64,000 bases of DNA from NCBI RefSeq assembly GCF_016808335.1, contig NC_053146.1, positions 8,563,015 to 8,627,014 on the forward strand, read 5' to 3'. Below the pieces are notes generated by a model, which made no database searches, was not told the DNA's origin, and worked only from the letters and a program-made list of their open reading frames with translations. Every line of letters begins with the position of its first letter. The stretch's first letter is position 1. Shown piece after piece: positions 44,028-54,541 of the stretch. Both the position numbers and the translations under genes were made by a program. Source of the stretch: Panicum virgatum. Taxonomy: Eukaryota; Streptophyta; Magnoliopsida; Poales; Poaceae.

Positions 44028-46736
44028 ATGGCGAGGGCGCGCGGCGGCGGCCTCGCCGCGTGGGCGGTGGCCGTGGCGGCGGCATGGGTGCTGTGGGCGG
44101 CCGCGGTGGCGGGGGCCAGGTCGCCGGCGGGGAGGGTGCACCGGCACCTCAAGCGGCTCAACAAGCCGGCCGTGAAGAGCATCGAGGTAGGTGGCGGATA
44201 CTCGTCCGTGAAGCTTGAAATGATTGCCCTTTCTTTTGAGCTCTGCGCTGATGAGTTTTGGAAGAAGTGGGTACAAACTGGGGTTCCTTTGCAGATAGAT
44301 GGTCTGGTTTTTGCAGGTAGATAGTTTAGTTGGGGGATGTGTTCTTGGGGTTAATGCCTTCCATTTTGTGATTTCTCGGTTTGCTATTTTAGCTGCATTT
44401 CGTAGGATTAGAGGCAGTTTCAGGAAGAAGTTGCATTGCATCCTCATTATTCAGCAATGGAAAAGGCTACTTTTGTCTGATTCTTTTGGTTTTGGGCTGT
44501 CCTCGCTGGTAATTTTTCGCTGTCACTTTGGAGAATTATTTTTTTTCCAAAATGTTCTCGCCTTTTGGATGTGAATTATGCAAATTCAAGCGAACTAGGT
44601 GCAGAAAAAAGATAAATGGTTATTGCAGACAGGCTGGCTTTTGCAAAGTCATATTCTCTGATTGTTGAAAAGGGGCAAAACCTTGCTTTTCTCAGCATTT
44701 TGCTTACTGCTTCAGTTACAGAGTTTCTGAGCTGAAAGAATGTGCAGAGTTCAGCAATGTCAGCTTAAATTCTTAATATTGCATATTCGATCTTTCCTTC
44801 TACATCCCGCTCCTAAAAGTTGCAATCTTGAAGCTTTATTTTGAATGAAGTGGACATTTTGAAAAATCAAAAGAAGTTGACATGAGCATTTCTTTGGCTA
44901 CAACAGTGTCTTTTCCATCTGACACTGATAGAAGTTTTATTCCTCAGAGCCCAGATGGAGACATCATCGACTGCGTGCATATCTCCCACCAACCAGCCTT
45001 CGACCATCCTCTCCTCAAGAACCACACAATACAGGTGAGTCAGTCAACCTCCCAAATCTTTTCAGGAATCAAAACAAACCTACAAATGGTTAATTTATGG
45101 ACTCACCATTTTAACACTGCCAAAATCTATGTCATTGCAGTTTAGACCAGCCTACCACCCTGAAGGTCTATATGATGATGCCAAGAGCAGCATACGCTCC
45201 AACAATGCCGGTGAGAAGCCGATGCTCCAGATGTGGCATCGAAATGGCAGATGTCCGGAGGGCACGGTCCCAATCAGGAGAACCAAGAAGGATGACCTGC
45301 TCCGAGCCAGCTCCATGAGGCGGTATGGCAGGAAGCGTCATACTGTTCCGAACCCACTGTCTGTTGATCCTAACATGCTTAGTGAGGGTGGTCACCAAGT
45401 ACGTCCACATTGTTTGTCTTGCTGAGATTGAAGAGCTTGGTTACATTGACATGTTGTGATAACTGAACTGTTGCCATTGTGGAATTCAGCACGCGATAGC
45501 GTATGTCGAAGGTGATAAGTACTATGGTGCAAAGGCTACCATAAATGTGTGGGAGCCCAAGATTCAGCAGGCTAACGAGTTTAGTCTGTCCCAGCTCTGG
45601 ATCTTAGGGGGTTCATTTGGGGAGGATCTGAACAGCATAGAGGTTGGTTGGCAGGTACTGCAAAGAATCTGACAGTCTGACCTCATGAGTTCAGTTTGTT
45701 AATTCTTGAGTCAAGTAAATGCTGAAATATTTCATAGTTGCATGCAACCCAAAATGTGTGTCTTAACGTTTATCTGATGCTTGGTTTTGGTTCATTAGGT
45801 TAGCCCTGACCTCTATGGAGACAACAACACTAGGTTGTTCACATATTGGACTGTAAGTCTCACTAATTCAGTACCTCGTGCTTATATTATTAATTTGTTT
45901 CAGTACTTGATTGACAGACATTCTTGGGTTGACGCATGAACTCAATGACTGATCCATTGCTTTCTATTGTGTATTTTGCAGAGTGATGCATATCAGGCAA
46001 CAGGGTGCTATAACATGTTGTGCTCAGGGTTCATTCAGATCAACAATGAGATCGCCATGGGGGCGAGCATCTTCCCCATCTCGAACTATGCGGGCTCCCA
46101 GTATGATATCAGCATCCTGATCTGGAAGGTGAGCATTGAGCAATTAAAGTAATCATTAGGCCTCACCACAACAGTGCCTTCATAATCAGCACAAGAACCA
46201 GTGCCAGAGAATCTCTGTCCGTTTGTTACAAAAATGCTCCTGACCATGCTCACACCAGCCTTTTGAAAATGATTTCCTCCAAACCACATGCCCTGCATAG
46301 TTAAGTACCTTTTAATTTATCATATCTGAAGATTCTGATTTTTGTGCCCTATGAGCAGGATCCAAAGGAAGGCAACTGGTGGATGCAGTTTGGCAAGGAG
46401 TATGTCTTAGGCTACTGGCCGTCCTTCCTCTTCTCCTATCTCGCGGACAGCGCATCGATGATTGAGTGGGGTGGTGAGGTGGTGAATTCAGAGCCGGATG
46501 GCACGCACACGTCGACGCAGATGGGCAGCGGGCACTTCCCTGAGGAAGGGTTTGGCAAGGCGAGCTACTTCAAGAACATTCAGGTGGTGGACAGCGGCAA
46601 CCAGCTGAGCGCCCCAAAGGGGATGGGTACCTTCACCGAGCAGTCCAACTGCTACGACGTGCAGAACGGTAACAATGGTGACTGGGGCACCTATTTCTAC
46701 TACGGTGGCCCTGGCAAGAATTCAAATTGCCCATGA
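44028..46736 (+). CDS. Secreted neprosin-domain protein (7 exons)
   Basis: Exons: 44028-44186, 44948-45034, 45141-45398, 45490-45654, 45799-45852, 45982-46128, 46359-46736, all phase 0, giving 415 aa. Residues 1-30 form a hydrophobic Ala/Val/Trp signal peptide after MARARGGG. Residues 52-165 match the neprosin activation-peptide region ([23 protein letters not shown], then [17 protein letters not shown]). The neprosin domain (PF03080, formerly DUF239) runs from about residue 169 to the end. It includes [49 protein letters not shown] and [11 protein letters not shown]. The glutamates in IEVGWQ (about 219) and WGGEVVN (about 330) are my candidates for the glutamic-peptidase pair known from pitcher-plant neprosin. 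Substrate and role in grasses are unknown. The start is the ATG heading the signal peptide. Confidence 0.93.
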
Positions 46737-47251
46737 CTACTTTCTAGTGTGTAGTAGAAGTGCTGTCACCATGCAAAAATGTAACCAAGCATTCAAGTGT
46801 GCAATACAGCTTTGATCTGCATCTTATTCAGTCCTAGGTAGTGTGTAACATATGTATGTGCCCTAGAGCCTAGAGTTTTTTTTTTGCCCTTTTTTTCATT
46901 TTTTTTCATGTGCCATGTAAAGTTTCTGAAGAGAAGAAGCATGGCTTGAGGTGGTGGTGCTGGGCTGGTGAGTGACCTCTACGGTTTTTTTGCAACTCTG
47001 CTTTTTGGTCATCTTCCCCAAGTATTTTGAAAGTGTGCTATGCTTATTGGCTGATGGTAATGGTATTAAGCTCATTGCATCAAGACTACCCCTTTCTCTT
47101 CATAGATCACTCCTCCCTGGAAGTATATGAAAGCATTGCCCAAAGCCGGTTTGCACACTTCGGTGGTGCTGTCAATGTAGAAACTAGAAAGTAGAAACAG
47201 ATCCTAGTGCTGGCAACGGCAGTGTTGCTGTCAATGTAGAAAAAGTAGAAT
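46737..47251. other. Neprosin 3' UTR and spacer
   Basis: T-rich 3' flank. From 47150 there are partly repeated copies of gtgctgtcaatgtagaaa. No gene. Confidence 0.5.
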
Positions 47252-48753
47252 CAGAACTAGTGGGCAAAAGTCATTTTTATCTCCCTGGACAATGGGCTAA
47301 GTTCACGTTTTCACTCTAGACTCGAAAACTGGACTCCTTGGACTTGTGATCAGGGTTCACCAAACTGTCGGTAACCGGTCCGGTTTGACCGGTTACCGGT
47401 CCGGACCGGTTCCGGTTTGGTCCGGTATGAAATCGGTCCAAATTCAAAATTTAAATTTGAATTAAAAAAATGAAAAATTCTCAAAAAATTCCTAAAAATA
47501 CTTCGAGGTGCGACGAATCTAATGATGTCAAATTTTCTTCAAAATTCGTTCATTTAATATAGTTTGCGGGGATTTGAAGTTAAATAAAAAAAACGTGCAT
47601 ACAAAAGTATACAAATACAATGTAAAAGTAGTATAAAAAAGAGTTGAAGGGTTCATTTAGACTAAAATATGTTATACAAACATTTATTTAGTATACTTTG
47701 CGGGCATTTGAATTTAAACCAAAAAAGAAAAAAAATTGAATTTGACCGGTTACCAGTCAAACCGACCGGTTACCAGTCAAACCGGCCGGTAAGCCGGTCT
47801 AACCGGCCGGTATACCGGTACGAACCGGTTGAACTGCGCCATTTGAATTCAAATTTCAATTTGACCGGTTTCTACCGGTAACCGGTCAAACCGGTCCGGT
47901 AAACCGGAACCGGAGGCCGGCGATTACCGCTAAACAGTCGTATATTTTAACCCTGCTTGTGATACGAGGCGCATTACCTCTGACTGTCTTAGTGGTTTGC
48001 TCCTTTTCTTTTACATTTATTTTGGATGAATCTTTGAAAAAATCATATTAAATTACAAAAAAATTATAAAATGAAAATTTTAATTTTGTTGGACTCCATA
48101 TGAGTAGATCTATGCAGTGAATATATGATATAATTTAGTAAACATTTTTTTGTACTTTTAGATATATATTTTCCTGTAATTAATTTGTAGCTACATTTTC
48201 CATGGACCAATTATGGTGAAATTTTTATGGTGGTCCAATCGTTATATGATTGAGCTGTAGTAAAATTTTCATACTCATTGAATCATGTATGCGTAAGTAA
48301 TAGATTCAAAAGTTTAATTCCAATTGCTCAAGCATATACGATTCAATGACTATGGAATTTTTACTGCAGCTCAAGCGCATAATGATTATCCCACCATAAA
48401 AATTTCACCATAATTGGAGCACGAAAAATGTAAATATGAATTAATTACAGAAAAGTATATATCTAAAAGTAAAAACAATTTTACTAAATTATATAATCAT
48501 TTCATATGTTCAATGCATATGTCTACTTATGTGGAGTCCAACAAAATTAGATTTTTTATTTTATGAAATTTTTATGATTTGCTATAATTTCTTAAAGATT
48601 CATTTGAAATAAATATAAAAGAGGAGGAAAAGCATAGAGAAATCAGCCAGGAATATTTGAGTCGGAGGAGCCTAAATAACTGATTTTTGAGTTCAGAATG
48701 AAAATATGGATTCGCCCATTATCGTAAAAAGGACCTTTTTCAATCTAGTTCTG
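47252..48753. repeat. Long foldback (inverted repeat) interrupted by a hAT MITE
   Basis: The left arm (47252-47350 continued at 47964-48310) pairs with the right arm (about 48320-48753), allowing mismatches and small gaps. Matching landmarks: cagaactag/ctagttctg at the tips, gttggactccatatgagtag against its complement near 48510-48541, and aattatggtgaaatttttatgg against ccataaaaatttcaccataatt. Total about 0.9 kb without the insertion; each arm is about 400 bp. It could be a foldback or Mutator-type MITE. No clear target duplication was found. Confidence 0.75.
47351..47955. mobile_element. hAT-type MITE (605 bp) rich in accggt motifs
   Basis: Terminal inverted repeat cagggtt/aaccctg and a perfect 8-bp target duplication cttgtgat at 47343-47350 and 47956-47963. 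Arms are rich in ggtaaccggtccggtttgac and its complement. Inserted in the left arm of the foldback. Confidence 0.93.
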
Positions 48754-48858
48754 GCAACGGCAGCCTGCCCCACAATGGCGCTACGGCCCATATAGACACA
48801 TTGGGTACTGGTGGCTCCTTTCTCACACATGCGAGGGGGTCTCAACCCTCACTATGTT

Positions 48859-49226
48859 GCGTTTTTTTCTTTTTTATATTTTAAAAAAATCAAAATTTCA
48901 AAAATACATGTCTGTTTTGAAAAATTTCAAAAATACCCCCCGGTCGCCCCCCATAGGGCGACATGCCCTAAGTATAATTTTTTTTCAAATTCGCAACGAG
49001 GTCCCTGGGCAAAAAAAAATGCAAGGGGGCCTGTCGCCCACCCCAGGGGCGACAGGGGCCTGTCGCCCGTTGGGGGGGCGACAGGGTCCCTCCCCCCTAT
49101 ATAAGCCCTGGCCGCCATACGCCGCCATTCCTTTTGTCATTTGAGCCTAAAAATTTAGGAAAAAAGAGAGGGGTGAGGAGAAGAAAAGCGGCGAAACTCT
49201 GCTAAATTGCGTACTTGTGATCTACC
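48859..49226. repeat. Left TIR of the MULE
   Basis: Contains the gcg...caaaatttcaaaaata end, blocks ggtcgccccccatagggcga and cgacaggggcctgtcgccc, a TATA box, and a 5' UTR exon ending at a gtaact donor at 49227. Pairs with 57581-57981. Confidence 0.92.
49098..49104 (+). promoter_or_regulatory. TATA box in the left TIR
   Basis: tatataa followed by gccctggccgcc, pointing to the Myb/SANT-like gene. The corresponding stretch is missing from the right TIR. Confidence 0.7.
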
Positions 49227-49419
49227 GGTAACTTTCGTATGAATCCATTGATATTGTATAACAATTTAATTTAATTAGCGGATTAGCTGAATTAGATTTG
49301 GTGCTTTAGAACACTCGTTTAGTATTACAATTTCAGTACTATTACATACTTATTTTTAAATTAATTATGAATTAGAATAGAATTATGAAAGTACCTTATT
49401 GATATTGCAGCATAATGCA

Positions 49420-50392
49420 ATGGCTGCCTCCAATTGTGGAGGATTTTCATGGACCGAAGAAAAATCTAGTATAATACTTGATATCATGACCCATCTTGTT
49501 ATCAGTAAGAAGTTGGATCCGTTAGCGGATGGTACGATAGAGATGGTGTTGTCCAAAGTAGTAGAGTTTAAAGATTTCACATTATTTCAAGGTATTACGA
49601 CGCAAGATGTAAAGGGACACCTGCTAGAACGTCGGAAGATATACATGAGAGTATGTGAACTAGCGAATCATCCTAATATCATTGGATTCTTACAAAGTTC
49701 TTGTAAGATATGGATGCGGCCAGAGGTGTATGAGATGCACATTAAGGTAACTCTCATTCAGTTGTAATCCCGTCCGTCATTTCGAATCTATATTTATGAA
49801 ACAGTAACATTGTTTTTTAATTATATGCTAGGATTACCCCGAGGACACGGAGTTGATTAACAAAACGATACCAAATTTCCGTAAATTGGTATGTATCTTC
49901 GGTGGACTTATGCCGCAAACTAGACGAAGGAGGTGGATAAGATCTTCAGGTGATAGTACTTGGCCTGCGCAAGAACAGATGTGTGGAGGTTCGTCGAGTC
50001 ATGCTTCAGCACCTCAACCACCAACTTGTGTTAACTGGGATGACGACATGGATGACTTCATGACCCCCAAACCATGGCCTCCAACACATGATGTTCCTCC
50101 CCCTTTACATGAACCTAGAATCAGAAAAGAGACAAAGGGAAAGACAAGAGGTTCGTCAAGTCATGTTGCACCACCTGCAGCACAAACTTGTGTTAACTGG
50201 GATGACGACATGGATGACTTCATGCCCCCCAAACCATGGCCTCCAACACATGATGTTCCTCCCCCTGTACATGAACGTAGATCCAGAAAAGAGAAAAAGG
50301 GAAAGCCAAGAGGTTCGTCGAGCCATACTACACCACCTACAGCACCACCATCTGTCAACTGGGATGACGACCTAGATGATTTCATGCCATGA
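49420..50392 (+). CDS. MULE-borne Myb/SANT-like protein (2 coding exons)
   Basis: Coding exons 49420-49746 and 49832-50392 join in phase 0 through a GT/AG intron to about 295 aa. A 5' UTR intron (49227-49410) links it to the TIR. The N-terminal half (FSWTEEKSSIILDIMTHLV, ITTQDVKGHLLERRKIYMRV, DYPEDTELINKTIPNFRKL) matches the Myb/SANT-like DNA-binding proteins common in grass transposons. The C-terminal half has 2.5 copies of a 54-aa repeat carrying VNWDDDMDDFM and PKPWPPTHDVPPP. No stop or frameshift seen. It may act in transposition or regulation as an accessory to the transposase; that is inference. Confidence 0.75.
49988..50390 (+). repeat. 162-bp in-frame tandem repeat in the Myb/SANT-like gene
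   Basis: Units begin with ggttcgtc at 49988, 50150 and 50312. The third is cut by the stop codon. High similarity between units suggests recent duplication. Confidence 0.88.
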
Positions 50393-50611
50393 TCTATAAC
50401 ATATGATGTTCATTGGTTTAAGATGTATTCACATTTAGTATTGTTAATGTTGTATTATGCTTGTATGTATGTCTCGTACCTAACTTGCATTCACTGGACA
50501 TGTACATAATGTCGAGTTTGAATCGTACTTAGTCGTAATGGAGCATCGAAGTATAAACATACCATCTATTGTATGTAATGGAAAATACGAGAGTGATCAG
50601 AGGCGAACGTT

Positions 50612-50735
50612 GAAGTGTATAAATAAGCGGTCCACAGCTATCTCATTATAAATAAACATCAGAGATACAAACATCAGATATATCTAACCACCCCTAGGGC
50701 GTCGGACCCTCTTTGCCCTCTGCTGGGCACGGACA
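50612..50735 (-). repeat. Duplicate of the PMD gene tail, copy A
   Basis: About 120 bp, nearly identical to 52461-52585. On the minus strand both encode HVRAQQRAKRVRRPRGW followed by a stop. It lies downstream of the GRF gene, separated from the full PMD gene. Confidence 0.88.
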
Positions 50736-51019
50736 TGGCCATCAGAGCTTTTCATGTCACTAGAATACTAAAAAGCACACATTTAATTAATATAATGATA
50801 AGAAATAAGAACTAAGAAATGCATTACATAATGTGAACCATCAAATTTTACATCATAATACAATGATAATGAAACACACATCACATATTCAGTGGCATGG
50901 CAGAACCCGTTGCAAACTACGGTAAACAGATTCCGGACTAACCTAACATGCCTTAGGTAATTTAAAAAAAAAACAGAACAATCACAACGATGCAGCATGT
51001 CACTAGCCTTAGGGTAGTC

Positions 51020-51726
51020 CTAGTAGCCGTACCCCCACGTAGCAAACTGCGTTGAGCCTTCTCCGCAGTATCCACCCATTGCAGGTGGTGCAGGCGGTGG
51101 TGCCGGAGGCGCAGGACCCTTCTTCTTGTGACAAGGGCAGTTGCAGTAAGGAATAGTGCATGGTTCATCCTGTGAACCGGCAGCATTGCTGGTATCATCA
51201 ACTTCGTCGTCTTTGTTACCCTCGCTCACTTCCTCATAATGGTTCACCTTGCATTCCAGATCAAAGATCTTTATCTGGAGGTACTCGATGAACTGCTGAA
51301 CAGAATCAATTGGTGCAGGATCGACCCACCTAGTAAAACCACAGTTTTCTGGAGCATCGGAAGACTGCAAAACAAATTTCATGTAAGGTGTCTCATTGAA
51401 GATAAAGAAATGAAACAACCGAGTATTATCCATGCGTGTGGACATTTAAAGAAACGCCGACTGCCATCCATCCCGTCGGTGCACATCTGCACTAAGCAGT
51501 CCTCACCATGTCTGCATTTTGGCCACGGTTCTCTACGGTTATCGTATTGTCGAAGAGGAGTTTCATTGGTAAATTCACTCTTGTGCTGTGGCGGAAACTC
51601 AAACACTGGTTCCGGAAAGGAATCAGGTCCAAGAGGCCCCTCCCATATTATGGGGTCTCCCTTTCTTCCCCCTTTTACTTTCCCAAAACCGTAGTAATTC
51701 TTACCGCTAGACCCACCTCCAGACAT
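51020..51726 (-). pseudogene. MULE-borne GRF zinc-finger protein, two frames
   Basis: The minus-strand frame from 51726 encodes MSGGGSSGKNYYGFGKVKGG... with WPKCRHGEDCLVQM and GSRRFFKCPHAW, the first half of a GRF-type zinc finger. The second half (SSDAPENCGFTRWVDPAP) and an acidic tail with CTIPYCNCPCHKKK lie in another frame ending at 51020. A good acceptor (tttgcag before tcttccgatg) precedes the second part. I find no GT donor in the matching phase, so either the donor is mutated or a frameshift is present. Such proteins are recurrent passengers of grass MULEs; their function is unknown. Confidence 0.65.
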
Positions 51727-52460
51727 TGGGTATACAATGAGCTTTGGTGTTTAAGTGCTGATGGGAGTTCACAAACTTCGGAGTATTTATAGGCGCACAA
51801 AGGTCTGATACCCGGAGTGTGTAGTGTAAATGCACCTAAAAAGCCTACATGACAACACAGTGAAGAGGCTAGCTGACCTAACACTGAAAAGGCTAGATTC
51901 GATTCTCGAAATGACTACTCGATGCATCTCTGTGCATGCAGACTCACAGCGCTGCATTGCTGCTGCTCGGTCGATCGCACCTAGATGCCGCCTTCCCCAC
52001 TACACGCCACAGACCTTCGCTGTAGAATGACAGGTCCGTCGTCCTCGCCAGAGAGACTGCTTTGAAGGTGAGCTGGTGTGGTTGCCGTGTTGTCACATCT
52101 TTTTGAAATGGTGGAAGGGCACTGCTATTGGGTCACGTATGTCTGGGCAAAGAATGCGACATTTGGGAAACCCGTGATCGCCGTGCTGAGCAGTGGCAAC
52201 CTGTGATCTCGTACTCGCAGCTAGATACACTATGGTTCCTATTTTGAGCTATTCGAGCGTGTAGTCGTCATCATCGTCGGCATGATCTCGGCCGCTAACC
52301 CCTACCGCACCTAACTTGTCCTTCATTAAATCACGGAAAAAATTCGCAAGAACTTCCCTTATTTCACAAGCATTATGGAACCCACAAACATAACAAGTTC
52401 ACATCAATAGTATCTATAGAAAGAAATGACAAGTAAACTAGCACAATCATAAACATCGGA

Positions 52461-52585
52461 TACAAATAAGCGGTCCACAGCTATCTCATTACAAATAAAC
52501 ATCAGAGATACAAACATCAGATATATCTAACCACCCCTAGGGCGTCGGACCCTCTTAGCCCTCTGCTGGGCACGGACATGGCCCT
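52461..52585 (-). repeat. Duplicate of the PMD gene tail, copy B
   Basis: Partner of 50612-50735. Here it is the genuine last exon end and 3' flank of the PMD gene. Confidence 0.88.
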
Positions 52586-53385
52586 CGGAGTAGGTGAGAA
52601 CATCCGGAGACCTCACCTGTCGCTCAGGACGCGCAAGAGGCTACGGTGTCTGCTGCTGAGAGATCCCAAGTGGTGCACCTCCTAGCTGTGAATACCCCAA
52701 GACATCGGGGTCACCTTGCGCGGCAGGCTCTTCTGGAGTCAAGCTGTCGAGGTCGTCTAAGGTGAAGGCCTCGTTATCTGGTTGAAAGGAAGAAGAAGAA
52801 GGTCCGGCGCCCGCATCGGGGTAGAATCCTATGCTTAAAATGTGGATGTTAGCGTTCGCTCGTGTATTTCATCATGACATGTAGAAACTGAAATACGAAA
52901 CATAAACTAACCTGTGTAGACCGGTATCTGTGGCCCCGGTACCATCCCTGGATACGGTCCGCCAACCGGTGTTGTCCCTCTAAACATTCCAGTATGGCCG
53001 AACGCAGTAGTTGGATCGTATCCTGTATATGATATTAGTAAATATGTAGGAACACTTGATCTAATTTTAAAGAGATATGTACGTTACCTGCACTTGGGAA
53101 GAACTGCGACGTCGGCCCGTGCACGGTCGACGGACACGGGAACGATGACGAGGCCTAGGACGACCCGTGGCTATCTTCGTACTGCACACGACTTCCCAAT
53201 CTGTGCACTACCTGACGCAACTGATCACGCTACCTCGACCATGCCTCTGTCTGCTCAAACTGGGTCATTGGGGATCCGGCACGTACCCTCGTCAGGTAAG
53301 TCGAGCAGTCCGTCTCCATCATGTTGCAAAGGCGAAACTGCATCCATTCAGTAAAGGTACAGTTAGAAACACATGAATTATCTTA

Positions 53386-53471
<86 letters not shown>

Positions 53472-54305
53472 AATATGATCAAGAGACTCAGCGCGCCAGC
53501 TAGTGCCTCCACGTGGTGCCGGCCATAGCCATCCTGAGGCCTCGCCTGGTGTGGCTGCGGGTGAGTGTCAACATAAACCAGACGAGCCCGAGTCCGGGGT
53601 AAGTACCAGGTGAGGTAAGCCCTAAAGGAGCTGTCTGTGTGTGGTCCTGTTGGATAGACCAAGTGCTCGTCTGCCTGTTCCCATTGGTCCACCCACGGCT
53701 GCATCTTGGTGAGCCAATCATCAGAGCACGGCAAGCCACTCCTTGACAACCTACAAAAGTGGACCACGAAGAATCGTTAGATTCGACACGAATGTATGAG
53801 CCAAGTTCATTCATAATTACCTGTGGTCCTGGCGACTGACACGCTCCAACGTGGTGGGCACCGGAAACTCCTGGCGCTGCCCAAACTGTCTCCTGACTCT
53901 CTAGGGGCAATATGCCTCAACCGCGATGTCATAAACTAGGACGGCGGTAGTAAGCCACATGCTCGCATTCGTGGAGCAGTGCGAAGACAGGCCTGCAGGT
54001 GCACGGGTTGGGCCTATTCGGTCGAGCTGAATAGGCCCAACCTCGACAAGACGGCTCAGAGTCAGTAGACCGGCCTCACGTAACCTGCAATAAACAAAAT
54101 TGTCGAAACAAAGGAATACCGATGAATACATAAGTGATAAACAATAATATTTCATTACATACCTGTCACATCAATCGTGGTGTATAGAGATCACTTCCCC
54201 GGGTGGACGAGGACGTAGCACCTCTAGGGCTCAGTGCTCAATAGCTGCAAAGTAAGACCTGTGGCTCGACTCGATATCTGGGTCTAGCAAGGAGTCCATC
54301 TCCAT
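52527..54305 (-). pseudogene. MULE-borne plant mobile domain (PMD) gene, degenerate
   Basis: Minus strand from 54305: MEMDSLLDPDIESSHRSYFA, a TGA, ALEVLRPRPPGEVISIHHD, then LREAGLLTLSRLVEVGPIQLDR, the start of the plant mobile domain (PF10536, MAIN/MAIL type). The middle of the domain is missing. The later part is present: RQEFPVPTTLERVSRQDHR, then DDWLTKMQPWVDQWEQADEH and FRAYLTWYLPRTRARLVY. A tail over several exons ends RAQQRAKRVRRPRGW at 52527. An 80-bp AT microsatellite and several stops (for example near 53240 and 53150) lie in the tail. PMD genes are known both as host silencing factors and as transposon-carried genes; this one looks non-functional. Confidence 0.65.
53389..53468. repeat. 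(AT)40 microsatellite
   Basis: 80 bp of uninterrupted at dinucleotides within the PMD pseudogene. Confidence 0.98.
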
Positions 54306-54541
54306 ACCTGCATTCAAAAATATATGAGAACACATAGGTACATATATGTTTCATACAAACTGGACGCGTAATATTTATACATTACAGATAGGTTCGATAC
54401 AAACTCCACACACGATTACTATATATTACAGATAGATTCGATACAAACTCCACGCACGATATTTATACATTACAGATATGTTCCATACAAACTGGACGCA
54501 CGATTACTACATATTACAAATATGTTCGATACAATTGTGGA

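Noticed and set aside
53389..53503. Peptide with a long YIYIYI run
   Set aside because: Translation of the AT microsatellite.
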